Shown one piece after another: positions 28,162-35,898 of a stretch of 64,000 bases of DNA. The notes under the pieces are model-generated. The model was not told the origin of the DNA, did no database searches, and was given only the letters and a program-made list of their open reading frames with translations. The translations under genes were made by a program, and so were the position numbers. Source of the stretch: Peptoniphilus lacrimalis DSM 7455 (GTDB lineage Bacteria; Bacillota; Clostridia; Tissierellales; Peptoniphilaceae). Within the stretch, counting starts at the first letter, position 1. Every line of letters starts with the position of its first letter. The stretch lies in the NCBI RefSeq assembly GCF_000378725.1, contig NZ_KB900375.1, positions 1-64,000 of the forward strand. The letters are read 5' to 3'.

Positions 28162-29316
28162 ATGTTTAGTAAATTTAGAAAAGCTTTGCTTGGAGGACTT
28201 TTAGCTGTAATTATAGCAATAGGGCCACTAGACGTAAGTGCAGCTGAAATTAATATAAAAGAAATTTCTCGAAATATTAATAATGCTCAAGTTAATTTAA
28301 TGCTTGAAGACATTAAAAATATTAATGGTCAAAGATATTCTGTAGGTTCTTATGATTATACAATAGTTGGAATACGTTATGATGACAACTATATTTACCA
28401 AGATGTGGATATAGAGGTAGAAGAAACATTGCTTCAATCACCGGAAGAAAGCGCATATTTCAAAGGAATAGAGAAAATCTATGATGAAACACAAAATGAA
28501 AATCTACTAGAATACATGAAAGAATTTTCTACAGAGATTGAACAGTATATTAATGTACCAGCTAAAACAGCATATTCATACACTTTTAGAATTCCTAAAA
28601 AAGAAGTTATGATTAAAAGTAATAGCGGTGTAGATAAAGAGTTATTTAGACGTGATTACTTTGAAGAGGGTGACAGAATTAGTCCTTTATCTTATGATAA
28701 AAATCTGGACGAAGCATTATTTATTCAAGGAGTTAATGATGCAAGAAATATACTTGAAAATAAAGTGAATTTAAGTGAATACGATCTAAAAAAAGATAGT
28801 CTATTAGATTTTGAGAATTCATTCAGTCGTTCTTCTGGTTTTTATAACAGGTTAGCTGCAAGAGACTATGCAAAAGCTCATGGAACAGACCAACCTGAAT
28901 ATCCTAGCAAACAAATACCAAACGGTTCAGATTGTGCAAACTTTGTATCAAAGTGTTTAAATCATGGTGGAATTCCGATAGACCAATCTGGAAAATGGTA
29001 TCCTGCTTCTACTTGGGGCGGCTGGCCTGGAGATTATTGGTTTAGAACAGGATATAATAAAAATGGTGGAGTAGTTCCTTACATGACAAACAAGTCATAT
29101 TTTTATAATGAAACTAACTGGAGAAATGTATTTGCTGGTAGCATATTATATAGAACAAATACTTCTCATGTTGGACTCGTTACCTATGGAGATGGCGCAA
29201 AAATAAAATACTCACATCATAGTACAAAGAGAAAACCATATAGTGAATATAACTGGAATCCAAATGGAAATGAGTATGCTACATTTTATAAACCAATGTC
29301 TTGGATTTTAAAATAA
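28162..29316 (+). CDS. secreted protein with C-terminal amidase-6-type domain
   Basis: This 384-residue exported protein has a signal peptide (ALLGGLLAVIIAIGPLDVSA). Residues 30-200 contain DNYIYQDVDIEVE and RDYFEEGDRIS, matching the style of the previous gene's C-terminus. The C-terminal domain (about 225-384) is a putative cysteine amidase (Amidase_6 type). It opens YNRLAARDYAKAHG, has the likely nucleophile Cys in NGSDCANFVSKCLNHGG, and the His in TSHVGLVTYG. It probably cuts peptide bonds of cell wall or a secreted peptide. Ribosome site AAGGAGG precedes the ATG by seven bases. Confidence 0.8.
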   Translation: MFSKFRKALLGGLLAVIIAIGPLDVSAAEINIKEISRNINNAQVNLMLEDIKNINGQRYSVGSYDYTIVGIRYDDNYIYQDVDIEVEETLLQSPEESAYFKGIEKIYDETQNENLLEYMKEFSTEIEQYINVPAKTAYSYTFRIPKKEVMIKSNSGVDKELFRRDYFEEGDRISPLSYDKNLDEALFIQGVNDARNILENKVNLSEYDLKKDSLLDFENSFSRSSGFYNRLAARDYAKAHGTDQPEYPSKQIPNGSDCANFVSKCLNHGGIPIDQSGKWYPASTWGGWPGDYWFRTGYNKNGGVVPYMTNKSYFYNETNWRNVFAGSILYRTNTSHVGLVTYGDGAKIKYSHHSTKRKPYSEYNWNPNGNEYATFYKPMSWILK

Positions 29317-29361
29317 ATAAGTAATTTTATATTTTGATATATTTTGAAATCTATAAAAATA

Positions 29362-29421
29362 TCCATCATATCCTATAATCTGGGTTGGAGATATCATTTA
29401 CCAATTATAGGATATGATGGA
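29362..29421. repeat. perfect 18-bp inverted repeat with 24-base spacer
   Basis: TCCATCATATCCTATAAT (29362-29379) is exactly complementary to 29404-29421. The sequence GATATCATT occurs both in the loop and just after the right arm. No T-run follows. It could be a RNA hairpin that protects the amidase transcript's 3' end, or the relic of a small inverted-repeat element. Confidence 0.6.
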
Positions 29422-29580
29422 GGATATCATTAAAAGACTAGAAATCATGCGTGAAAATCGAGAAGTGTGATTTTTTCATGGGTCCCCATTAACTGTGAAA
29501 GAATGAAGCTTTTAAATCAACGAATTGAGAAAAGCCTGAATTTGGTTTTATGAATTCTATAATTTGTGTAAAGTAATTTT

Positions 29581-29626
29581 AAAGAAGTCTTAGAGAATGA
29601 CGAATAAATGCTAAGGCTTCTTTTTT
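29581..29626 (+). terminator. rho-independent terminator candidate
   Basis: GAAGTCTTAG (29584-29593) pairs with CTAAGGCTTC (29611-29620), with one G-T wobble, followed by six Ts. It is 265 bases after the amidase-domain gene and ahead of lanM. Confidence 0.6.
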
Positions 29627-30128
29627 CATTATTGAAATCAAAAGCACCCATATAATATTCACCTAAAACAGTTAAAATTAAGCCTGTAGAAGCTTCATAT
29701 TTTGTGCTTCTATTAGGACTGTTCTGAGATAAGGAATTAGTTCATGGTCTTTCGAAAGTGTAGAGAAAGAAAAACTTATAGTTTCTAGAGTTTTGAAATA
29801 ATCATCCATTTTTTTTGCTACATATTTTTATTTAGTTAATCTATTATTTAAGAGTATATTGGTAGTTTCTTCAATAGAGTATTTGAGATCAGGTTGACGA
29901 GTAACTAATACACCTACAGATAAATAAAACTTATAAATAGTGTAGTATATATTATATTTTTTCTGCTGAGGTTATATTAATTTTAGATGTATCTAGAGAT
30001 AAAAGATTGATTATAAGGAAAGAAAAAATAATTTTAATATGTATTTAAAATTAAAATATAAAAACATATTTAAAGGTATAATCAAGATAGAATATAAAGA
30101 GTAAAAAACTAAGGAGAGGGTCTATAGC

Positions 30129-32882
30129 ATGGATAAGATAGTATTTTATAGCTTTGCCTGCAGTGTATATACAAGAATATTAATTAAGAACCATAATAAC
30201 ATAAAATTACCAGAAAATATAGAAAATAATATCATACAAGAAATTTCAAAACTCTCGTTAAAACCACTAATGCTATTAATGGCTGTCTATATTGACAATG
30301 GAGTTATATCTGGAAAAACGTCAAACAAAAGATATGAAGAATTTGATCGATATTCTACCTGTAATGATTTTTTTGATGTATTAGATGACTGCTATCCGGA
30401 ATTGATTAAAAAAATAAGCTATATGATTACATCAAAGATCACAGGTTACTTAGATCTAGTTGAAAGGTTTGAAAACGACAAGAAACAAATAAAAAGAGAA
30501 TTAGGTTTTGATGCGGACAGTATATCTGACTGCAAGATATATGTGGGATTATCAGATATGCATGATGGAAAAGAAAATCATATATTAGAATATAATGGAA
30601 AGAAAATAGTTTATAAAACCAGAGATTCTTACAACGATCTTTTTTGGAATGGTATTATTAATTGGGTTAATGAAAAATCTAGTGATAATTTACTATTTGG
30701 GGTCAGAACTTTAAATAAACAAACATATTCTTGGCATGAGTATATTAGTTATTCGGAATTACACTTGGAAGATAAAGTGCAGGAATATTACTATAAGATA
30801 GGATGTATATCTTTTTTAGCTTATCTATTTGACATGACAGATTTGCATATGGAAAATATAATCTGTTCAAATAAGGGACCAATAGTTGTTGATACAGAAA
30901 CTATTTGTCAGGTCATCGTTGATAACAAAAATTATAATGAGGAACTCTCCTACTTTGATAGACTATTATCGGGCTCATTAATTAAAACTGAATTATTTCC
31001 AGCAAGTATTTGGACGAATAAACGAAAGATTGATACTTCAGGAATATGTGGCAGGGGAGGTCAAATTGTCGAAAGTGGTAAACTAGAATTAGAATTTCCT
31101 TATTCAGATAAAATAAACTTAAACATAGTAGATGGAATTCTTGAGAGTAGTAATAACATTCCTAAAATAAATGGGGAATTTGTAAATCCTAAAAAGTATG
31201 AAAAATTTGTAGAAAAAGGATTCAAAGAGACATATGACATTTTCTTAAATAACAAAGAAGAGTTTACTCAATATATAGAGGAGAATGAAGATCTAAAAAA
31301 AGCCAATATTAGGGTTGTTTTTCACGATACACAACTTTATCAAGATATTATCGACTTCTCAACAATTCCCAGCAACTTAACTAGACAGGGATTAAATAGG
31401 ATATATAGAATTATTGAAGATTTATGTGAAGATAAAAAAGAAGTATTAATTGGAGATATTTTTAAAAACTTAATAGTTGGTAATATTCCTATATACTTTG
31501 GTAAAGTTGAGTCTAAATATGTAAAAACGAGTACAGGAGAAGTTTGCTCTGAACATAATGTAAAGCCCATTTCACAAGTATTAAATAAAATTGAAAAGTT
31601 AAGTTTACGAGATATGGAGTTTCAAAGAAAATTGATAGAATTAAGTTTATTAAACTTTAGAGAAAAATATAAAAATAAAGAGTTTTCAATTAAAAACACT
31701 TTCAAGAAGAACAAGCCTATTAAATCATCGACTATAGAGAAGGAAGTAAAAATGATTGTAGATAAAATAAGGAACAGAGCATTTTTATCAAAAAATGGTT
31801 ATATAAATTGGATTACTATAGAGAACAATTATCCAAATTGGAATATTAAATTTCAAGACTGCTCTTTATATAGTGGATTATCTGGAAATGCAATACTATT
31901 TGCAGGTTGTTATAAAACCTTTGGAGATAAAGAATACCTGGAAGTATTATTAAGAATTATAAAGACCATCGAAAAAAGACTAGAATTTGAAGAGAAAAGT
32001 TCCTCAATATTTAATGGATCATTAGCTGTAGCATACTTATATTTCTTCCTATATAAACAGGGGTTTGGAGAAACTTACTATAAAAAGGGAGTGGAATTAT
32101 TAACTCAGCACGAAAGGCAAATACTTGATAATAGTGATTATGACCTACTTGATGGAATATCAGGAGTCTTAATAATTTTAATTCAATCTTATGAATTACA
32201 AAAAGATAGTTATTTATTAAATCTTATTAATAAAGTAAGCGACAAATTATTGGATCATATATCCATTGAAAATGATAAAACTACCTGGAAAGGGGAGGCT
32301 ATGCTTACAGGCCTAGCTCATGGTGTAGCAGGTGTTTCTTATGCGTTAATAAAACTATATGAATTGACTGGTTTAACTAAATACAAAAATCTTGCCAAAA
32401 ATCTAGTTGGATATGAGAACTTTAATTTTAATAGAGAAGAAGGAAATTGGACAGATATAGTAGTAGATGGAAAGATATCAAGAGAAGATACTGTCATTCA
32501 GTGGTGTCACGGTGCTGTAGGAATTGGTTTGGCAAGATTAAAAACTAATAGAACGCTAAATAACATGGTTGATATAGACAGAGCATTAAAAGCAGTGATT
32601 AAAATGGGTATGTATAAAGAAAATGATAGTATATGCCATGGTAATATTGGAAACTTAAGTTTTCTGATCGAATACTATAATCAATTTAAAGATGAGGATA
32701 TAAAAGATATAATTATTTATAGATTAAATGAAGTTCTGCTAGAAAATTCAGGAAAATATAAGAGTGGATTAGCTAAAGATTTTGAATCTGTAGACTTTAT
32801 GTCAGGCTTATCAGGTATTGGATATGAGTATTTACGATTAATTAACAAATCCTTACCTTTAGTAAGTTTATTGGAGATGTAA
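30129..32882 (+). CDS. lanM: class II lanthipeptide synthetase LanM
   Basis: This 917-residue bifunctional enzyme dehydrates Ser/Thr in a precursor peptide and closes thioether rings with Cys. The N-terminal dehydratase (DUF4135) part includes YKTRDSYNDLFW, DLHMENI near residue 238 and VVDTETI near 255. The C-terminal LanC-like cyclase (about 560-917) keeps the expected ligands: His731 in GLAHGVAG, Cys793 in QWCHGAVG, and Cys836-His837 in CHGNIGN. It ends with FMSGLSGIGYEYLRL. It is slightly shorter than typical LanM (about 1000) but complete. It heads an operon with a histidine kinase and response regulator. A precursor candidate lies at 35222-35386. Confidence 0.93.
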   Translation: MDKIVFYSFACSVYTRILIKNHNNIKLPENIENNIIQEISKLSLKPLMLLMAVYIDNGVISGKTSNKRYEEFDRYSTCNDFFDVLDDCYPELIKKISYMITSKITGYLDLVERFENDKKQIKRELGFDADSISDCKIYVGLSDMHDGKENHILEYNGKKIVYKTRDSYNDLFWNGIINWVNEKSSDNLLFGVRTLNKQTYSWHEYISYSELHLEDKVQEYYYKIGCISFLAYLFDMTDLHMENIICSNKGPIVVDTETICQVIVDNKNYNEELSYFDRLLSGSLIKTELFPASIWTNKRKIDTSGICGRGGQIVESGKLELEFPYSDKINLNIVDGILESSNNIPKINGEFVNPKKYEKFVEKGFKETYDIFLNNKEEFTQYIEENEDLKKANIRVVFHDTQLYQDIIDFSTIPSNLTRQGLNRIYRIIEDLCEDKKEVLIGDIFKNLIVGNIPIYFGKVESKYVKTSTGEVCSEHNVKPISQVLNKIEKLSLRDMEFQRKLIELSLLNFREKYKNKEFSIKNTFKKNKPIKSSTIEKEVKMIVDKIRNRAFLSKNGYINWITIENNYPNWNIKFQDCSLYSGLSGNAILFAGCYKTFGDKEYLEVLLRIIKTIEKRLEFEEKSSSIFNGSLAVAYLYFFLYKQGFGETYYKKGVELLTQHERQILDNSDYDLLDGISGVLIILIQSYELQKDSYLLNLINKVSDKLLDHISIENDKTTWKGEAMLTGLAHGVAGVSYALIKLYELTGLTKYKNLAKNLVGYENFNFNREEGNWTDIVVDGKISREDTVIQWCHGAVGIGLARLKTNRTLNNMVDIDRALKAVIKMGMYKENDSICHGNIGNLSFLIEYYNQFKDEDIKDIIIYRLNEVLLENSGKYKSGLAKDFESVDFMSGLSGIGYEYLRLINKSLPLVSLLEM

Positions 32883-32884
32883 TT

Positions 32885-34471
32885 ATGGAAAAATTTATGA
32901 GCAAAATTGATGACAATATACTAAAATGCATCCATATTCTTTTCCAAATAATTTTAATAACAATAATTATTTATTTGGCTCGTTATAAACCTGAGTTAAA
33001 TAAATATATCATGGTATTAATAATTTTGTCTATAGGAAATGCAATGAACTATTATTTACTTTTGGCAAATAGAGGAAAAAAGCTCGTTTGGCAGGGAAGT
33101 TTTATAAGTATAATCTCAACCATTTATATTGTAACAAACATATTTATCCTTAGATACTTTAGGAGCTGGAATATTTATATTTTCTATCATTTTTTACTGA
33201 TGGTTATGGTCGTTTACTACACCAATCTGTATGCAGAAGGATTAATATATGGTGGCAAATATTATGAATTAATAGCGGTTTATGGGTTATTACTATATGT
33301 CTCAAAGTTATTTTCTTATAATTTGTTCATAACCATCTTTCAAGGCGGCTATTTTGTTATAGGTATATTCCCCATTTATATAATTACAAAGTATAAGAAT
33401 AAATTAAATAAGTTTGCACGTTATAGCTATAAAAGTCTGTTTTTAATGACTTTGATTTTTTCAGTGATATTAGTCGTACAATTTTTTCTGCCTATAATTG
33501 ATTTTAGTGGGACTAATATTGACATATATGCAACAGCAATCTTCTTAGAAATAATTAAACTAAGCTTAGAATGTATCTATTTAAAAGTACAAAATTATAT
33601 GCTCATATGGGAAGATAATGGATTTTCTTTACTATTGAGGTTTATATCTTTAAATATATTGTCATTTATATTAACTAAAGATGTTTCCCTTATGCTTATT
33701 TTTTCAACAGAAGTTATATTATTAACACATATGTTTGATAGATTAAGATTCACTGAAAAAAATAATACTTCTATAGATGGATCTTTGTCTTGTTCTTATA
33801 TAAACGAGTATCTCTATAAACAAGAAGCTCTTTATAATGAAAGAACCATTAGTTTTTTACACGATGAAATTTTACAATATATAATTGTCGCATTAAGACA
33901 GGTGAAAGATGATAACTTTTTTGAAAATAGAGATAGTATCATTAATTTATTACAAGAAACCATAAATATAACTAGAGAAGAAATTAATTTATATAAACCA
34001 AAGATTAGAAAAGAGGAAAAAACTTATGAGGCGTATATAACTTTAATTAATGATTTAAAGGATAGGTTTAAAAATGATGAAATATTAATTGATTTTAACT
34101 GTGATGAGAAATTGGAATTGGTCGAACCTTATATTTCGGTTATATATAAATGCATCCATGAGATAATTATTAATATTTTCAAGCATTCTAAAGGTCATTA
34201 TTCTGAGATAAGTCTTTATCAAAAGGAAGATAAGATATTTTTGACCTCAGTTAATCATGGAGATTATATGGATATAGAAAACAAAAATAAAGTTAAAAAT
34301 GTTGGATTAAAAATTTTAGATTTAGAAGTTAAAAGATTAGGTGGTAAGATGAATATAAAAATGGATGCGAATAATTTATTAGAAGAGGAGGAGTCCAGGG
34401 TAGCTGTAAACATAGAGATCCCAATAAAAAGAGAGGTGATTTATGAACATTTTATTAATCGAAGATCATAA
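32885..34471 (+). CDS. membrane sensor histidine kinase of the lanthipeptide cassette
   Basis: This 528-residue protein has about seven or eight hydrophobic helices in the first 285 residues. A dimerisation/phosphoacceptor segment follows (ISFLHDEILQYIIVALRQ), typical of NarX/DesK-type kinases, where the HDE histidine is the phosphosite. The C-terminal ATPase domain is HATPase-like (CIHEIIINIFKHSKGHYSEI, VGLKILDLEVKRLGGKMNI). It starts two bases after lanM and overlaps the response-regulator gene by 29 bases. It presumably senses the mature peptide or a related signal and phosphorylates the NarL-type regulator that follows. Confidence 0.85.
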   Translation: MEKFMSKIDDNILKCIHILFQIILITIIIYLARYKPELNKYIMVLIILSIGNAMNYYLLLANRGKKLVWQGSFISIISTIYIVTNIFILRYFRSWNIYIFYHFLLMVMVVYYTNLYAEGLIYGGKYYELIAVYGLLLYVSKLFSYNLFITIFQGGYFVIGIFPIYIITKYKNKLNKFARYSYKSLFLMTLIFSVILVVQFFLPIIDFSGTNIDIYATAIFLEIIKLSLECIYLKVQNYMLIWEDNGFSLLLRFISLNILSFILTKDVSLMLIFSTEVILLTHMFDRLRFTEKNNTSIDGSLSCSYINEYLYKQEALYNERTISFLHDEILQYIIVALRQVKDDNFFENRDSIINLLQETINITREEINLYKPKIRKEEKTYEAYITLINDLKDRFKNDEILIDFNCDEKLELVEPYISVIYKCIHEIIINIFKHSKGHYSEISLYQKEDKIFLTSVNHGDYMDIENKNKVKNVGLKILDLEVKRLGGKMNIKMDANNLLEEEESRVAVNIEIPIKREVIYEHFINRRS

Positions 34472-35048
34472 AATTTTAGCAGATAGCTTGAAAGATAGTC
34501 TTGAAAAAACAAATGAAATCAATGTCCTTGTATTAAAAGAGCTGCATGAGTTAGAGTTTAAAATAAAATCTGAAGATTTTGACCTGATTCTTATGGACAT
34601 AAATTTAAAAGGACTTACAAAAGAAGAACAGGGACTAGAAATTAGCGAAAGGCTTATTAAAAAATATCCTGACATAAAAATAGTTATTTTAACAGGCTAT
34701 AATTTGAAATATTATCAAGATTTAGCAAAAAATATTGGCTGCTATGGTTTTATTTCAAAAGAAGTAGACACAAAAACTTTAATAAAAAATTTTGAGAAAA
34801 TAGCTTTCGAAGGTGAAAAAATATTTCCAAAACAAAGCAATGCTATTGAAGAATTGACTATCAATGAAATAAAGATTATTCAACTATACGCTAGTGGATT
34901 AACTAGGCAAGAGGTAGCTAAAAAATCTTTTATATCTTTGAGATCTTTGGCTGTAAGCTTGAATAGAATTTACAGAAAGTTAGGGGTACAAAACTACCAA
35001 GAGATGACAAATAAAGCTAGAGAACTTGGATATATAGATAGTTTTTGA
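34443..35048 (+). CDS. NarL/FixJ-type response regulator
   Basis: This 201-residue protein has a receiver domain with the acidic pair at ED (IEDHKI), the phospho-Asp in LILMDINL (about residue 51) and Lys in FISKEVD. The C-terminal LuxR-type HTH (about 140-195) reads INEIKIIQLYASGLTRQEVA, then SLNRIYRKLGV. It pairs with the overlapping kinase gene and probably activates the peptide gene at 35222 and lanM. The ribosome site GAGAGGTGATTT precedes the ATG. Confidence 0.88.
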   Translation: MNILLIEDHKILADSLKDSLEKTNEINVLVLKELHELEFKIKSEDFDLILMDINLKGLTKEEQGLEISERLIKKYPDIKIVILTGYNLKYYQDLAKNIGCYGFISKEVDTKTLIKNFEKIAFEGEKIFPKQSNAIEELTINEIKIIQLYASGLTRQEVAKKSFISLRSLAVSLNRIYRKLGVQNYQEMTNKARELGYIDSF

Positions 35049-35109
35049 TTGCAAAATAAGAATAATTTTATCTTTGTATAAGTGAATGATTTTATAAGAC
35101 ATTCAATTT

Positions 35110-35133
35110 TATGCACAAAAGTTAGCAGATTTT
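35110..35133 (+). repeat. 24-bp direct repeat, copy 2
   Basis: This is identical over 24 bases to 26649-26672. It lies between the response regulator and the precursor-peptide gene, in the place where the peptide promoter would be expected. Confidence 0.75.
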
Positions 35134-35221
35134 TTCTATGTCTCGTAGTATTCTTTTAATAGAAAACCTATTTTCTTTAAACATAGTTAAAGTTTTAAAT
35201 GGTGAAAGCAAGGAGGATAAA

Positions 35222-35386
35222 ATGGACAAAGAAATGATAAAGCAAAAGGTCAAAGTATTCGAAGAACAAAATTTCAAGAAATTGTATAACCATTATGAGG
35301 AGAGGTTTGAAGAGTATATTTCGTCACCGGTAGCTATTACATTGACTCGTGGGTGTAGTGTTACCATGATAATATGTTGCTTCTAA
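35222..35386 (+). CDS. candidate lanthipeptide precursor (lacticin 481-like core)
   Basis: This 54-residue peptide starts at ATG 35222, five bases after AGGAGG (35211-35216). A longer in-frame start at 35138 has no ribosome site. Leader: about 33 charged residues (Lys/Glu-rich, ending EERFEEYI). Core: ITLTRGCSVTMIICCF, with Thr40, Thr42, Cys45, Ser46, Thr48, Cys52 and Cys53. The TxTxxC...CC layout matches the ring pattern of the lacticin 481/salivaricin A/bovicin group. No double-glycine site is present before the core, so leader removal must use something other than a C39 protease. The terminator at 35463 ends it. LanM, kinase and regulator lie just upstream. Confidence 0.72.
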   Translation: MDKEMIKQKVKVFEEQNFKKLYNHYEERFEEYISSPVAITLTRGCSVTMIICCF

Positions 35387-35829
35387 ATTATTTAAATTCA
35401 TGTTTTTTTCAACTCATCGCAATAAGTTTAGAAAATATCGCGTTTCCAAAAAGTTATACCAGAGAGATGAGTAATAATCACTTGTCTCTTTTTTTATTTT
35501 ATCTAAATCGGTTGTATTTGTTTACCGTATTCTAAAGGGCTCAACAAGTTTAATACATTATGTATAATAATGAATGTTATGAAACATACAAAAGGTGAAT
35601 TGTTTAGAATAAAAAATAATGTCTATTGAAGATTAATTATAGAGATGAAATTTGATACGTTTCTCAAGAGTTTTCAGTCCACCCCTTTTACACAGCCAAA
35701 GTTTTTTATATTATATAGGAACATTAAAAGCTTTAAATAATCAAGAATTAAAAACTAAGATAGAAGAGCCCCTGTGGTTTGTTGGTCAGCTAGAGTTGCA
35801 GATAAAAAGTATTTAGATTTTCTGTAGAA
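35387..35829. other. spacer after the precursor, with terminator and decayed sequence
   Basis: After the precursor stop there is one terminator (35463-35495), then about 330 bases with no intact gene. The final part merges into the relic of an ABC ATPase gene (from 35830). Short coding-like pieces such as IEEPLWFVGQLELQ exist, but I cannot assign them. The stretch looks like the scar of a deletion. Confidence 0.5.
35463..35495 (+). terminator. terminator after the lanthipeptide precursor
   Basis: AGAGATGAGT (35463-35472) pairs with ACTTGTCTCT (35480-35489), including two G-T wobbles, followed by a run of Ts. It would keep the short precursor transcript separate from the genes downstream. Confidence 0.7.
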
Positions 35830-35898
35830 TTGAAGCATTGGGTTGCATTAATACAAGCTATGTTAAATGATCTTAGTATTCTAGTATTGGATGAGCCA
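35830..35898 (+). pseudogene. 23-residue relic of an ABC transporter ATPase
   Basis: The frame opens with TTG and reads KHWVALIQAMLNDLSILVLD, then EP. This is the stretch between the ABC signature and Walker B of a CcmA/BcrA-type ATPase. It is followed in the same frame, without transition, by the membrane domain of a different ABC exporter. Everything before and after this piece of the ATPase is missing, so it is a recombination or deletion scar. Confidence 0.65.

Larger units (their letters stand above)
29317..30128. other. gene-poor stretch upstream of lanM
   Basis: No intact gene is visible in these 812 bases. They hold a large inverted repeat (29362-29421) and a terminator-like hairpin (29581-29626). 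On the minus strand at about 29640-29945, decayed coding sequence reads FYLSVGVLVTRQPDLKYS, a stop, then KDHELIPYLRTVLIEAQ. This looks like the relic of a gene I cannot name. A TATAAT at 30077-30082 could be the lanM -10 element. The lanM ribosome site is AAGGAGAGGG at about 30111-30120. Confidence 0.45.

Noticed and set aside
35138-35221. N-terminal extension of the lanthipeptide precursor from ATG 35138
   Set aside because: No ribosome site is present at 35138, and the extension crosses the region where the promoter should be. ATG 35222 has AGGAGG at ideal spacing.
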